The position numbers were made by a program, and so were the translations under genes. Below the pieces are notes generated by a model, which had not been told where the DNA came from, made no database searches, and saw only the letters and a list, made by a program, of their open reading frames with translations. From Trebonia sp963811335 (GTDB lineage Bacteria > Actinomycetota > Actinomycetes > Streptosporangiales > Streptosporangiaceae), in the NCBI GenBank assembly GCA_963811335.1, contig CAWERB010000023.1, positions 62,001 to 126,000 of the forward strand: a stretch of 64,000 nt of DNA, read 5' to 3'. The stretch's first letter is position 1, and every line of letters starts with the position of its first letter. Positions 1 through 8,646 of this stretch are shown piece after piece.

Positions 1-834
1 GTGAGCCCGGGAAAGACACCGGAAGTGACACCCGGTGCCACGGACAGCCCGACGTCCGAGCCGGTCATCTCGCTGCGGAACGTGCGGAAGGTCTACGGCG
101 GCACTGGCACCAGCACTGGCGGCGCGAAGGTCGCCTTGGCGGACATCACGTTCGACGTGGCGCGCGGCGAGTTCGCCTGCGTGGTCGGGCCGAGCGGCGC
201 GGGCAAGACGACGCTGCTGCGCGCCATGGCCGGGCTCGCCCAGCCCTCCGGCGGCGAGGCGCTGTTCGAGGGCGTGCCGCTGCGTTCGGTGCCGCCGGCC
301 ATCGGCGTGGTGTTCCAGGACTACGGCCGGTCCCTGTACCCGTGGCTGACCGTGGCGCGCAACGTGGAATTGCCGCTCCGGGTCCGCGGCGTGCCGCGCG
401 CCGAGCGTGCCGCCCGGGCCGCCGAAGTGCTGTCGTCGGTCGGCCTCGGCGACGCCGGCCGTCACTACCCCTGGCAGCTGTCCGGCGGCATGCAGCAGCG
501 GGTGGCGATCGCCCGGGCGCTCGCCTACCGCCCCGATCTGCTGCTCATGGACGAGCCGTTCGCCTCGGTGGACGCCCAGACCCGCTTCGAGCTCGAGGAC
601 CTGATCCTGCGGGTCCGCCAGGAGTTCGGCGTCACGGTCATCTTCGTCACCCATGACATCGACGAAGCCGTCTACCTGGCCGACCGCGTGATCGCCATCT
701 CAGCGTCCCCTGGCGTGGTCACGGAAATCGTTGACATCACCCTGGCTCGCCCGCGCGACCAGATCGCCACCAAGGCCGACCCGGCGTTCGCCCGCTACCG
801 CGAGCACCTGCTGTCCCTCGTGATGAACCGCTGA
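1..834 (+). CDS. ABC transporter ATP-binding protein, nitrate/sulfonate/taurine type
   Basis: This is an ATPase subunit of an importer in the SsuB/TauB/NrtD group, which energises uptake of sulfonates, nitrate or similar small anions at the inner face of the membrane. The chain is 277 residues. Walker A (GPSGAGKT) lies at 63-70, the Q-loop glutamine at 106, the signature LSGGMQQR at 160-167, Walker B ending in D184-E185, and the switch histidine at 218. The reading frame opens with GTG at base 1, so the true start could be upstream of the window. The permease and binding protein are not visible and probably lie to the left. It converges on a Rieske oxygenase gene, so a shared substrate (an aromatic or sulfonated compound) is possible but only inferred. 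Confidence 0.9.
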   Translation: MSPGKTPEVTPGATDSPTSEPVISLRNVRKVYGGTGTSTGGAKVALADITFDVARGEFACVVGPSGAGKTTLLRAMAGLAQPSGGEALFEGVPLRSVPPAIGVVFQDYGRSLYPWLTVARNVELPLRVRGVPRAERAARAAEVLSSVGLGDAGRHYPWQLSGGMQQRVAIARALAYRPDLLLMDEPFASVDAQTRFELEDLILRVRQEFGVTVIFVTHDIDEAVYLADRVIAISASPGVVTEIVDITLARPRDQIATKADPAFARYREHLLSLVMNR

Positions 835-843
835 CCGTGGTTG

Positions 844-873
844 CCCGGGGGGACGACTCCCCGTACCCCCGGG
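844..873. terminator. Hairpin between convergent genes
   Basis: CCCGGGGG at 844-851 pairs perfectly with CCCCCGGG at 866-873. It fills most of the 39-nt gap between the stop of the ABC ATPase gene and the stop of the Rieske gene. There is no T-run, so this would be a GC-hairpin terminator of the kind common in actinomycetes. The function is inferred from position. Confidence 0.4.
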
Positions 874-2289
874 TCATGACCCGCCGAGGGCCTCCTTGAC
901 CACCGGGTCGGCGTCGGTGCCGAGGACGCGCCAGTCCTCGCCGTCGGCGAGGACCTTCTCCGCGCCGCGGATCGCCTGGAAGTCGCCGGCCCCGCCGAGC
1001 GCCGGCAGGCCGGCCGCGGCCGCGTCACCGCCCGCCGCCGCCAGGCCCTTGGCGGCGCGCAGCAGCTGGCGGTGCATGCGGATCACCGCGACGTCGGTCG
1101 ACCCCAGGTGCTCGGCGGTGCGGTCGTAGATCGGTCCCGCGGTCTCGGTGGCCATGGCATCCTGCGAACGGAAGTCGGCGATGCCGCTGTAGGACGTGCC
1201 CTTCTGCGCCACCCGGGAGATCTGGTAGTCGTTCTCCCGCGTGTAGGTGCGGGGCACGACGCCGCCAGGCGGCAGCATCTCGAACGGGTACTTCTCGTAG
1301 GTGAAGAACAGCGGGCCGCCGTAGCCGCGCGGGTTGGCCGGCGGCTGGGTGGTGAAGTTGTAGCGGTACGTGGTCACGTCGTCGGACGGCACCACGAAGA
1401 TCTGCCGGGTGGAGAACGGGATCTGGGCGATGATCGTCGAGGAAGGGAAGATGTAGGCGGTGACCCGCGCGTGCCGGTACCCGTTCGGCGTCACCCGGAT
1501 GCCCGCGTACCTGAAGCCGTGCCAGGCGTCGTCTACCTCGATCAGCGCCCGCGGGTCGTGCCGCCAGAACCGCATCGACATGTACCCCGACGGGTAACCG
1601 GGCTTGTCCGTCCCGTCGTCCGGCACGTCGTCGATCGCGTCGAACTGGTGCAGGTTGGAGATGTGCGCGGTGTCGAGGTCGCCGTCCATGGACTGCACCC
1701 AGTTGCAGAAGATCTGCTCCTTGTTCACCGCGGCGAGGCCGGCCGGCAGCGACTCGGTGCCGAAGTCGCGGAACGGGGTCATCGTCTCCGCGGGCCCGAG
1801 GTAGGCCCACACGATCCCGCCGGACTCGCGCACCGGGTAGCTCTTGGTCTTGATCCGGTGGGAGAACGGGTGCAGCTCCGAGCGCTGGTCGGTGCACTGG
1901 CCGGTGACGTCGAACTTCCAGCCGTGGTAGGTGCAGCGCAGCCCGCACTCCTCGTTGCGGCCGTAGAACAGCGACGCGCCCCGGTGCGGGCAGCGCTCCT
2001 CGATCAGCCCGACCGCGCCGTTCGTGTCGCGGAAGGCGACCAGGTCCTCGCACAGCAGCCGCACCCGGACCGGCGCGCCGTCCGGCTCCGCGATCTCCGA
2101 CGACAGGCAGGCGGGAATCCAGTACCGGCGCAGCAGGCTCCCCATCGGCGTCCCCGGACCGACCCGGGTCAGGATCTCGTTGTCTTCCGCTGACAGCACC
2201 GCGCACCTCCGCATGGCCCGTTCCGGCAAAATCGCCCTGATTTCACCGTTTCGCGCGAGGACGGGACCGTCAATCACGGTGGACGTCAA
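874..2289 (-). CDS. Rieske [2Fe-2S] aromatic-ring oxygenase, large (alpha) subunit, phthalate-dioxygenase-like
   Basis: This is the oxygenase component of a ring-hydroxylating or O-demethylating system. The Rieske ligands are C100-P-H102 and C119-T-Y-H122. Downstream, an NW....D..H....H stretch (about 196-214, with D206, H209 and H214) fits the mononuclear iron site. The segment LSAEDNEILTRVGPGTPMG near residue 32 is the usual start region of phthalate 4,5-dioxygenase-like proteins. The listed TTG start (471 residues) therefore adds about 25 residues, and the ATG at 2214 is an alternative start. An AAGAAGAGG-like ribosome site precedes the TTG. No reductase partner is adjacent. Confidence 0.88.
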   Translation of the reverse strand: MTSTVIDGPVLARNGEIRAILPERAMRRCAVLSAEDNEILTRVGPGTPMGSLLRRYWIPACLSSEIAEPDGAPVRVRLLCEDLVAFRDTNGAVGLIEERCPHRGASLFYGRNEECGLRCTYHGWKFDVTGQCTDQRSELHPFSHRIKTKSYPVRESGGIVWAYLGPAETMTPFRDFGTESLPAGLAAVNKEQIFCNWVQSMDGDLDTAHISNLHQFDAIDDVPDDGTDKPGYPSGYMSMRFWRHDPRALIEVDDAWHGFRYAGIRVTPNGYRHARVTAYIFPSSTIIAQIPFSTRQIFVVPSDDVTTYRYNFTTQPPANPRGYGGPLFFTYEKYPFEMLPPGGVVPRTYTRENDYQISRVAQKGTSYSGIADFRSQDAMATETAGPIYDRTAEHLGSTDVAVIRMHRQLLRAAKGLAAAGGDAAAAGLPALGGAGDFQAIRGAEKVLADGEDWRVLGTDADPVVKEALGGS

Positions 2290-2351
2290 GACAGGGGTGC
2301 CTCTTCTTGGCGGCAGGCCCTAAACGACACATCGGCCGACATCGAAGCGTT

Positions 2352-2410
2352 ATAGGTGAAATGACCTATTTATTCCGCGAATGGTCCGGTGACCGGTGAC
2401 GTTATGTCAC
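2352..2410. promoter_or_regulatory. Two inverted repeats in the divergent promoter region
   Basis: The gap 2290-2521 between the divergent Rieske and MHYT genes is richer in A/T than its surroundings. It holds ATAGGT-N6-ACCTAT (2352-2369) and GTGAC-N5-GTCAC (2396-2410). Both look like operators for dimeric regulators. No regulator gene is adjacent, so the binding proteins are unknown. Confidence 0.35.
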
Positions 2411-2521
2411 GATGATCCGGTAAGGAAGCAGCTTGGGAGGTCTTGCGGGCAAGGCGAGACGAACGTGTCTGGTGCCGCGTGAAGCACGACCACGGCTGGT
2501 AGCGACTCAAGGGGGCCGTTC

Positions 2522-3367
2522 GTGGTTACCGTGCACAACTTCACCTATGGCGTGTTCAACCCGGCGCTCGGTTACGTCATGTCCTGTCTTGGCGCGTTCC
2601 TCGGGCTGCGCTGCGTGACCAGGGCGCGAGCCCATGAGGGCAGCTCCAGGGCGCGCTGGCTGAGCCTGGCCGCGGTGGCGATCGGCGCCTGCGGGATCTG
2701 GGTGATGCACTTCATCGCGATGCTCGGGTTCACCATCCCCGGCCAGAGCATCACCTACAACGTGCCGGTCACGATCGCCTCGATGCTGATCGCGATCGCC
2801 GTCGTCGGGGCGGGCCTGTTCATCGTGGGCTACGGCGACGGCAGCATCTCGCGGCTGGCCGCCGGCGGCGTCATCGTCGGGATCGGGGTCGCCTCGATGC
2901 ACTACCTGGGCATGGCGGCGATGATCATGCCGGGCTCGATGTCCTACAGCCCGGTCCTGCTCGTGCTGTCGGTCGTCATCGCGGTGGTGGCGGGGACGGT
3001 GGCGCTGTGGATCGGCACCTGGGTACGCGGCATCGGCGCCACCATCGGGGCGTCGCTGATCATGGGCGTCGCGGTCAGCGGCATGCACTACACGGGCATG
3101 GCCGCGATGCATGTCCACCAGGGCGCGATGGCGAACATGCCCATGCCCGGCGGCGGCGCCTCGCCGGCGGCCTTCCTGTTCCCCCTGCTGCTCGGGATCA
3201 GCGTGCTCACGCTCATCTTGACGCTGACGATCAGCATGTCGCCCAGCGAGGAGGAGATCCGCGAGGACGTCGCCATGCGGGAGCGGATGGAGCAGCTCCA
3301 GCAGCGCGCGGCCGCGGCCGCGGCCGAGCAGCGTCCCCGGCCGCGGAGCGGCGGCATCCGCTGGTAA
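2522..3367 (+). CDS. MHYT-domain integral membrane sensor protein
   Basis: This is a 281-residue membrane protein with the MHYT repeats of a predicted gas- or copper-sensing domain: MHF at 62-64, MHYL at 126-129 and MHYT at 188-191, each in a transmembrane helix and followed by GMAAM-type residues. About seven hydrophobic segments cover residues 10-240. The last 40 residues form a charged, alanine-rich cytoplasmic tail with no GGDEF, EAL or kinase domain, so this is the stand-alone form. The start is GTG after a weak GGGGGCC stretch. It converges on glutamate decarboxylase across a 35-nt gap. Sensing of O2, CO or NO through copper is the published proposal for the family and is not shown here. 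Confidence 0.88.
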   Translation: MVTVHNFTYGVFNPALGYVMSCLGAFLGLRCVTRARAHEGSSRARWLSLAAVAIGACGIWVMHFIAMLGFTIPGQSITYNVPVTIASMLIAIAVVGAGLFIVGYGDGSISRLAAGGVIVGIGVASMHYLGMAAMIMPGSMSYSPVLLVLSVVIAVVAGTVALWIGTWVRGIGATIGASLIMGVAVSGMHYTGMAAMHVHQGAMANMPMPGGGASPAAFLFPLLLGISVLTLILTLTISMSPSEEEIREDVAMRERMEQLQQRAAAAAAEQRPRPRSGGIRW

Positions 3368-3402
3368 GTCAGCGGCGCTGGTAAGCCACCGGCGCCGGCC
3401 GC

Positions 3403-4809
3403 TCAGTGGGCGAAGGACTTCCGCTTCTGCTGCAACTCGGGCGGCATCTGCGTCTGCGGGTGATGCTCGAGGACCCGCAGGTGCAGCCGCAGGTCGTCCA
3501 TGAGCAGGTGGGCCAGGTCCATGGAGAACCCGTTGCGCACCACGATGCGCATGACGGCCATGTCCGTCAGGTTGTCCGGGAAGGTGTAGGCGGGTACCTG
3601 CCAGCCGCGCGTCCGCAGCCGCTCCGAGACGTCGAACACCGAGTACGTGTCGATGTTGTCGCGCAGCTTGAACGCGAAGACCGGCAGGTCGCTGCCGTCG
3701 GACAGCAGCTCGAACTGGCCGAGCTTGGCGATCTCGCCCGACAGGTACCTGGCGATGTCCTGCGCGGTCTGCTGCACGTGCCGGTAGCCGTCCCAGCCGA
3801 GCCGCAGGAAGTTGTAGTACTGCGCCGCGACCTGCGCGCCCGGCCGGGAGAAGTTCAGCGCGAACGTCGGCATCTCCCCGCCGAGGTAGTTGACCTTGAA
3901 GATCAGGTCCTCTGGCAGGTGCTCCGCATCCCGCCAGACGATCCAGCCCACGCCCGGGTAGACCAGGCCGTACTTGTGCCCGGACGCGTTGATCGACGCG
4001 ACCCGCGGCAACCGGAAGTCCCACTCGATCTCCGGCTGGAGGAACGGCGCGACAAACCCGCCGGACGCCCCGTCCACGTGGATCGGCACGTCCGGGCGGC
4101 CAGGCGCGGCCGCGAGCGTGTCGAGCGCCGCGGCGAGGTCCGCCACCGGCTCGTACGAGCCGTCCATCGTCGAGCCCATGATCGCCACCACGCCGATCGT
4201 GTTCTCGTCGCACAGCGCGACCGCCTCGGGTACGCCCAGGTGGTACCGGCCGGGGACCAGCGGGACGTACTTCGGCTCCACGTCCCAGTAGCGGCAGAAC
4301 TTCTCCCAGCAGACCTGGACGTTGGTGCCCATGACGAGGTTCGGCCGGCCAGTGCTCAGCCCGGCCGCCCGGCGCCTGGCCCGCCATCGCCACAGCAGCG
4401 CCATCCCGCCGAGCATGCACGCCTCGCTGGACCCGGTGGTCGAGCAGCCGACCGCCTGCTCGTGCGGCGCGTTCCACAGGTGACCGATGATGTTCACGCA
4501 GCGCCGCTCGAGCTCTGCCATCTGCGGGTACTCGTCCTTGTCGATCATGTTCTTGGCCGAGCACTCGGCCATCAGCTGCTCGGCCTCCGGCTCCATCCAC
4601 GTGGTGACGAACGTGGCCAGGTTCAGCCGGGCGTTGCCGTCGAGGATGAGCTCGTCCCTGACGACCTGGAGCGCGGTGCGCGGCAGCACGCCGCTCTCCG
4701 GCAGCCGGTACCGGGGAATCTCGCAGGTCTTCTCCCGGAAGTACAGCGGGTTGATATCCAGATTGGTGCGCGACTCGTGCTCGGGCACCTTCCTGTGCAG
4801 CGCGGCCAT
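3403..4809 (-). CDS. gadB: Glutamate decarboxylase (PLP-dependent)
   Basis: It converts L-glutamate to GABA and CO2, consuming a proton, and usually serves acid resistance or GABA metabolism. The protein is 468 residues, normal for the family. The PLP-binding landmarks are HVDGASGG at 244-251 and the Schiff-base lysine K279 in SGHKYG. The ATG at 4809 is chosen because MAALHRKVPEHESRTNLDINP is the typical N-terminus; the frame stays open upstream but would overlap the neighbouring gene with low-complexity sequence. The conserved C-terminal tail with a histidine near the end (KSFAH) is present. No GABA/glutamate antiporter gene is next to it, so a role in acid stress is inferred only. Confidence 0.95.
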   Translation of the reverse strand: MAALHRKVPEHESRTNLDINPLYFREKTCEIPRYRLPESGVLPRTALQVVRDELILDGNARLNLATFVTTWMEPEAEQLMAECSAKNMIDKDEYPQMAELERRCVNIIGHLWNAPHEQAVGCSTTGSSEACMLGGMALLWRWRARRRAAGLSTGRPNLVMGTNVQVCWEKFCRYWDVEPKYVPLVPGRYHLGVPEAVALCDENTIGVVAIMGSTMDGSYEPVADLAAALDTLAAAPGRPDVPIHVDGASGGFVAPFLQPEIEWDFRLPRVASINASGHKYGLVYPGVGWIVWRDAEHLPEDLIFKVNYLGGEMPTFALNFSRPGAQVAAQYYNFLRLGWDGYRHVQQTAQDIARYLSGEIAKLGQFELLSDGSDLPVFAFKLRDNIDTYSVFDVSERLRTRGWQVPAYTFPDNLTDMAVMRIVVRNGFSMDLAHLLMDDLRLHLRVLEHHPQTQMPPELQQKRKSFAH

Positions 4810-4853
4810 GACCGCCAGCCTAGTAGCGGCGCGGTGACCGAGTGCGAGCCGGG

Positions 4854-5387
4854 TCAGCGTAGCAGTCGCTGGACCTCGCGGAACCGCGGGTGCTTCGCGT
4901 CGCGCAGCCACTCGAACAGCACCATCTCCGAGGTGACGACCTCGACGCCGTGCTGGCGGGCGCGCTCGAGGGCCGCCGCGCGGTCGGCCGGGTCGCGGGA
5001 GCCGGCGGCGTCGGCGGCCAGGATGACGCGGTGCCGTGAGCCGGCCAGGTCGAGGGCGGTCTGCAGCACGCACACGTGCGCCTCGCAGCCGCCGATGACC
5101 ACCTCGCGGGTCCCGGCGGGCAGCAGCGCGGCGAAGCCGGGGTCGGCGACGGCGGAGAACGACGTCTTGGCGAGCACCGACTTGGGGTAGCCGGCCAGCG
5201 GTTCGACCGTCGGGCCGAGGCCGGCCGGGTACTGCTCGGTGGCGAGCACGGGCACGCCGAGCAGCGACGCCGCCTCGGCGAGCCGGACGGCCCGCGCGAT
5301 GACGGTGTCCCCGTCGTGGATGGCGGGCATCAGCCGCTGCTGGAAGTCGACGAGCAGCAGCACGGCGCGTTCGGCGGACAAGAGCAC
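4854..5387 (-). CDS. Isochorismatase-family cysteine hydrolase
   Basis: This is a 177-residue cysteine hydrolase of the nicotinamidase/isochorismatase fold (YcaC-like branch). The catalytic triad is visible: D14 in LLVDFQQRL, K74 in LAKTSFSA and C106 in GGCEAHVCVLQTA with the preceding cis-peptide region. Length and architecture fit stand-alone enzymes. The substrate cannot be read from sequence, and nicotinamide or isochorismate should not be assumed. It lies 44 nt upstream of gadB on the same strand and may be cotranscribed with it. Confidence 0.88.
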   Translation of the reverse strand: MLLSAERAVLLLVDFQQRLMPAIHDGDTVIARAVRLAEAASLLGVPVLATEQYPAGLGPTVEPLAGYPKSVLAKTSFSAVADPGFAALLPAGTREVVIGGCEAHVCVLQTALDLAGSRHRVILAADAAGSRDPADRAAALERARQHGVEVVTSEMVLFEWLRDAKHPRFREVQRLLR

Positions 5388-5436
5388 GGCCCGAGGTTAC
5401 CGCGTCCAGCGGTGCCGTGGTGAGTGACGCGTTTCT

Positions 5437-7146
5437 TCACCCGGCGGTTTCCCGCCGCTTGCCGCGCAGCAGTGAGGCCAGGCCGGCCAGCACTGACAGC
5501 ACGGCCGACACGGTGAACACCACGATGAGGCCGCGGTGGAACGGGCCGGACAGCAGGGACGGGAAGTACGTACGGCCGGTGAGGGCGGCCTGGCTGGCGG
5601 CGGGCAGCCGGGCCAGGACGCCGCTCGGCGCCAGCAGGTGCTGTATCGGGTTTACGCCGAGGACCGAGGCGAACAGCGAGGAGACCGGGGGCAGCGAGGC
5701 GACCTGGCGGGCCACGCCGGCCGGCACGCCGACCTTGACGAGCCCGCCGGACAGCGTGCCTGGCAGCGAGCTTGACAGGCCGGCGATCATCAGCGTGAAC
5801 ACCACGCCGATCGACACGGCGGTGCCCGAGTTCTGGAACGTGGCGCGCATGCCCGACGCGGCGCCCCGGTCACTGGCGGGGACCGAGCCCATGATGGAGG
5901 AGGAGTTCGGCGCGGCGAACATCCCGCTGGCGATCCCGTTCAGCGCGATGAACAGCGCGAACGCCCAGTAGGGGAAGTTGACGGGCAGCAGCATCAGCGC
6001 GATGAACGACAAGGCGAACAGGGCCATGCCCGCGGTCGCGATGCCGCGCGACCCGAAGCGGTCGGACAAGGTGCCGGAGACCGGACCGGACACGAGGAAG
6101 CCCGCGGTCATCGGCAGCAGGAAGATGCCCGCCCACAGCGGCGTCTGGTCGTAGGAGTAGCCGTGCAGCGGCAGCCAGATGCCCTGCAGCCAGATGATCA
6201 GCATGAACTGGATGCCGCCGCGCGCGATGGACACCAGCAGGCCCGCCAGGTTGCCCGCGGCGAACTCGCGGACCTTGAACAGCGACAGCCGGAACATCGG
6301 CTCAGCGACCTTCGCCTCGATGATCATGAAGGCGGCAAGCAGCGCGGCGCCCCCGATGAGCTCGCCGAGCACGACGGGCGACTCCCAGCCCATCGTGCTG
6401 CGCCCGTAGGGCTGGATGCCGTAGGTGACGCCGACGAGGACCGCGCCGAGGCCGAGCGCGAAGGTGACGTTGCCCCACCAGTCGATCTTGCCGCGGTGCC
6501 GCACGCCGTTGTCGCGCAACTTGAGGTAGGCCCACAGCGTGCCGAAGACGCCGACCGGCAGGTTGATCCAGAACACCGCCCGCCAGTCCCAGGCGGCAAG
6601 CAGCCCTCCGGCCACCAGGCCGATGAACATGCCCGCGAGCGCCGCGATCTGATTGGTGCCGAGCGCGAAGCCGCGCCGCTCCGCGGGGAACGCGTCGGTG
6701 AGGATCGCGGCGGAGTTGGCCATCAGCATGGACCCGCCGAACGCCTGCACGAGCCGCCAGCCGATCAGCCACATCGCGCCGTCGCCGCCATGGAACGGGT
6801 CGAAGGACAGCATGACCGACGCCGCGGTGAACACCACGAATCCCGCGTTGTACATCTTGACCCGGCCGAACATGTCGCCGAGGCGGCCGAGGTTGACCAC
6901 GAGCACCGCCTGGACGAGCCGGTAGCCCATGATCATCCACAGCAGGTAGCTGATGTTACCCGGGCTCAGCGGGTCGAGGTTGATGCCGCGGAAGATGGCG
7001 GGCAGCGCGATGATCACGATCGAGCCGTCGAGGGCGGCCATGAAGATGGCCGCCGTGGTGTTGGCCAGGGCGATCCAGGCGTAGGCGTCCGGCTTCGGCG
7101 GCTTCGGGCGGGCGGCGCCGGCCTCCGGGGTGGTGCGCAGCCCCAT
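5437..7146 (-). CDS. MFS drug/solute exporter, DHA2 (14-TM) family
   Basis: This is a 569-residue proton-coupled major-facilitator exporter of the EmrB/QacA type. Features include an early transmembrane helix containing AALDGSIVIIALPAI (the family's D-x-T/S-IVNVALP motif), LGRLGDMFGRVKMY in the loop between TM2 and TM3 and about 14 hydrophobic helices. A large extracellular loop (about 470-530) lies before the last helix. The ATG at 7146 is chosen because MGLRTTPEAG starts the soluble N-terminus; upstream codons overlap marR. It follows marR by 43 nt on the same strand, giving the classic regulator-pump operon. The substrate is probably a drug-like compound, inferred from context. Confidence 0.92.
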   Translation of the reverse strand: MGLRTTPEAGAARPKPPKPDAYAWIALANTTAAIFMAALDGSIVIIALPAIFRGINLDPLSPGNISYLLWMIMGYRLVQAVLVVNLGRLGDMFGRVKMYNAGFVVFTAASVMLSFDPFHGGDGAMWLIGWRLVQAFGGSMLMANSAAILTDAFPAERRGFALGTNQIAALAGMFIGLVAGGLLAAWDWRAVFWINLPVGVFGTLWAYLKLRDNGVRHRGKIDWWGNVTFALGLGAVLVGVTYGIQPYGRSTMGWESPVVLGELIGGAALLAAFMIIEAKVAEPMFRLSLFKVREFAAGNLAGLLVSIARGGIQFMLIIWLQGIWLPLHGYSYDQTPLWAGIFLLPMTAGFLVSGPVSGTLSDRFGSRGIATAGMALFALSFIALMLLPVNFPYWAFALFIALNGIASGMFAAPNSSSIMGSVPASDRGAASGMRATFQNSGTAVSIGVVFTLMIAGLSSSLPGTLSGGLVKVGVPAGVARQVASLPPVSSLFASVLGVNPIQHLLAPSGVLARLPAASQAALTGRTYFPSLLSGPFHRGLIVVFTVSAVLSVLAGLASLLRGKRRETAG

Positions 7147-7189
7147 CAGGGCGTCCCCGCCAGCCGCTCGGGCGTGGTCCGCGGGCCCA

Positions 7190-7636
7190 TCAGAGCTTTT
7201 CCGCCAGCCGCTCGAGCAGCGCCGCGGCGCCTTCGAGCTGGCGGAGCTCGTCCTCGCTGAACCCCTCGCGCAGCGCCGCCGCGATGTGCTCGGTCCGCGC
7301 ACCGCGCTTGTCGCGCACGGTACGACGCCCCGCCTCGGTGATCGACAGCACGATCCGCCTGCCGTCCTGCGGGTCGCGGGCCCGCTCGATCAGGCCCCGG
7401 TCGAGCAGCGCCGCGACGGTCACCCCCATGGACTGCGGGCTGATCCGGTCCACCCGCGCCAGGTCGCTTGACGTCGCGGGCCCGCCGCGCTCAAGCCGGG
7501 ACAGCGCCGAGGACTCGGCGAGGGTGAGCTCGCCCGCGTACGGAGCCTGCCGCAGCTTGCGCACCACGAGCCCGACGGCGACGCGCAGCGCGCCCGCGAC
7601 CTCGGTGACATCGGGAACGGAAGCGACTGAGCCCAT
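7190..7636 (-). CDS. MarR-family transcriptional regulator
   Basis: This is a 148-residue winged-helix regulator. The recognition region (LTLAESSALSRLERGGPATSSDLARVDRISPQSMGVTVAALLDRGLIER, about 38-85) and the wing motif DGRRIVLSITEAGR (91-104) are typical of MarR. It probably represses itself and the downstream MFS pump (43 nt away) until a ligand binds. The ATG at 7636 gives the usual MarR length. An imperfect inverted repeat lies directly upstream. Confidence 0.93.
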   Translation of the reverse strand: MGSVASVPDVTEVAGALRVAVGLVVRKLRQAPYAGELTLAESSALSRLERGGPATSSDLARVDRISPQSMGVTVAALLDRGLIERARDPQDGRRIVLSITEAGRRTVRDKRGARTEHIAAALREGFSEDELRQLEGAAALLERLAEKL

Positions 7637-7651
7637 ACCGTCAAAACTAAC

Positions 7652-7671
7652 TGATAAGTCTGGGCTTAGCA
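7652..7671. promoter_or_regulatory. Putative MarR operator
   Basis: TGATAAG (7652-7658) and CTTAGCA (7665-7671) form an inverted repeat with six of seven positions matching and a 6-nt spacer. It sits 16-35 nt upstream of the marR start codon in a locally A/T-rich patch. Size and position fit an autoregulatory MarR site. Confidence 0.5.
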
Positions 7672-7831
7672 ATTTGGCGCGGCGGCCGACGAACTGGCGG
7701 GGCAGCGCCATCGGTGTTCCTGCTGGAGATCGACGAGCCGACGATGGGCAAGCCGGGCCGGACCTCGTCGGAGGCGACCTCGTGACTACGGAGTTGCCCC
7801 CATCCCGCCCGCGGTTCCCGGTGTTTTCGTT

Positions 7832-7875
7832 AGTGCCGAGATTTGACACCGCATAGATGCCTAACTCTCGGCACT
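7832..7875. repeat. Inverted repeat downstream of the RibD-C gene
   Basis: AGTGCCGAG (7832-7840) and CTCGGCACT (7867-7875) are perfect 9-bp arms around a 26-nt A/T-richer loop. It lies in the gap between marR and the end of the reductase gene (7637-7902), which otherwise shows no coding signal. It could be a weak terminator for the leftward reductase transcript or a leftover mobile-element end. Confidence 0.35.
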
Positions 7876-7902
7876 GAGATCGAAAGCTCGTTCTTGGCGT
7901 AC

Positions 7903-8643
7903 CTACTCGCCCGCGGCGGCGTAACGGCAGAAGAGGAAGCCGTCGTCCGCGGCGATGACCTGGGTGAGGGCCAGCGGGCGGGCGGCGTCGAGGTGCGTGC
8001 CGTCGATGATCCGGGCGGCACCGGGGCCGGCCAGCGCCGGGCTGAGCGACAGGCACAGCTCGTCGGCCAGGCCGGCCGCGGCCAGGTCGCCGAACAGGTG
8101 CGGGCCGCCCTCGCACAGCACGCGCGGCAGGCCGCGCTCCTCCAGGGCGGCACGGGCCGCGGCCAGGTCGACGAGTTCCTCGCCGGCGACGATAACGTCG
8201 GCGACCTTGGCGGTCTCGGCGCGCAGCGCGTCGTCGGACGCCGCGCAGGTGATCACGATGGTGCGCGCGTCCGGCGGGGCCTCGGCGAACAGCGGCGAGG
8301 CCAGGTTCAGGCCGAGCGTCCGGGTGATGAGCGCGATCGGCGCCGCCGCGGGCCGGCCCTCGCGCAGCTCCGCGAGCGAGGGCCGGCGGCGCGCGGGCTT
8401 GTACTCCTCGACGCGCGCGGTCCCCGCGCCGACGAGGATCACGTCGGCGAGAACGCGCAGGATGCCGAAAACCTGCTTGTCGCCGGGCGAGGACAGCCCA
8501 TCCGACCTCCCGTCGATGTACGCGGCGCCGTCGGCGCTGGCCACGAAGTTGACCCGCAGCCACCGCTCCCGCGGGTAGGCGTAGGCCTCGGCAAGGCCGA
8601 GGAGGTCAAGCTCGCCGCCGGCTTCAGGAAAGATCTTCCGCAC
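7903..8643 (-). CDS. RibD C-terminal-domain (pyrimidine/dihydrofolate reductase-fold) protein
   Basis: This 246-residue protein is built only of the RibD C-terminal reductase fold. Landmarks are NFVASADGAAYIDGRS near residue 32, VILVGAGTARVEEY near 69 and VLCEGGPHLFGDL near 175. Proteins of this type reduce a pyrimidine or similar compound with NADPH. Most stand-alone copies in actinomycetes are not the true riboflavin enzyme, because they lack the deaminase half, so riboflavin synthesis is not claimed. No other rib gene is near. It is followed leftward by a 266-nt gap before marR. Confidence 0.85.
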   Translation of the reverse strand: MRKIFPEAGGELDLLGLAEAYAYPRERWLRVNFVASADGAAYIDGRSDGLSSPGDKQVFGILRVLADVILVGAGTARVEEYKPARRRPSLAELREGRPAAAPIALITRTLGLNLASPLFAEAPPDARTIVITCAASDDALRAETAKVADVIVAGEELVDLAAARAALEERGLPRVLCEGGPHLFGDLAAAGLADELCLSLSPALAGPGAARIIDGTHLDAARPLALTQVIAADDGFLFCRYAAAGE

Positions 8644-8646
8644 TCG

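Noticed and set aside
1072..2193. Long rightward open frame opposite the Rieske gene (373 codons)
   Set aside because: It is antisense to a clear Rieske gene and consists of Val/Arg/Gly-rich sequence typical of reverse-strand reading in GC-rich DNA, with no domain.
3406..5190. 594-codon rightward frame across gadB and the isochorismatase gene
   Set aside because: It covers two well-supported leftward genes and has the Arg/Val/Asp composition of an antisense shadow.
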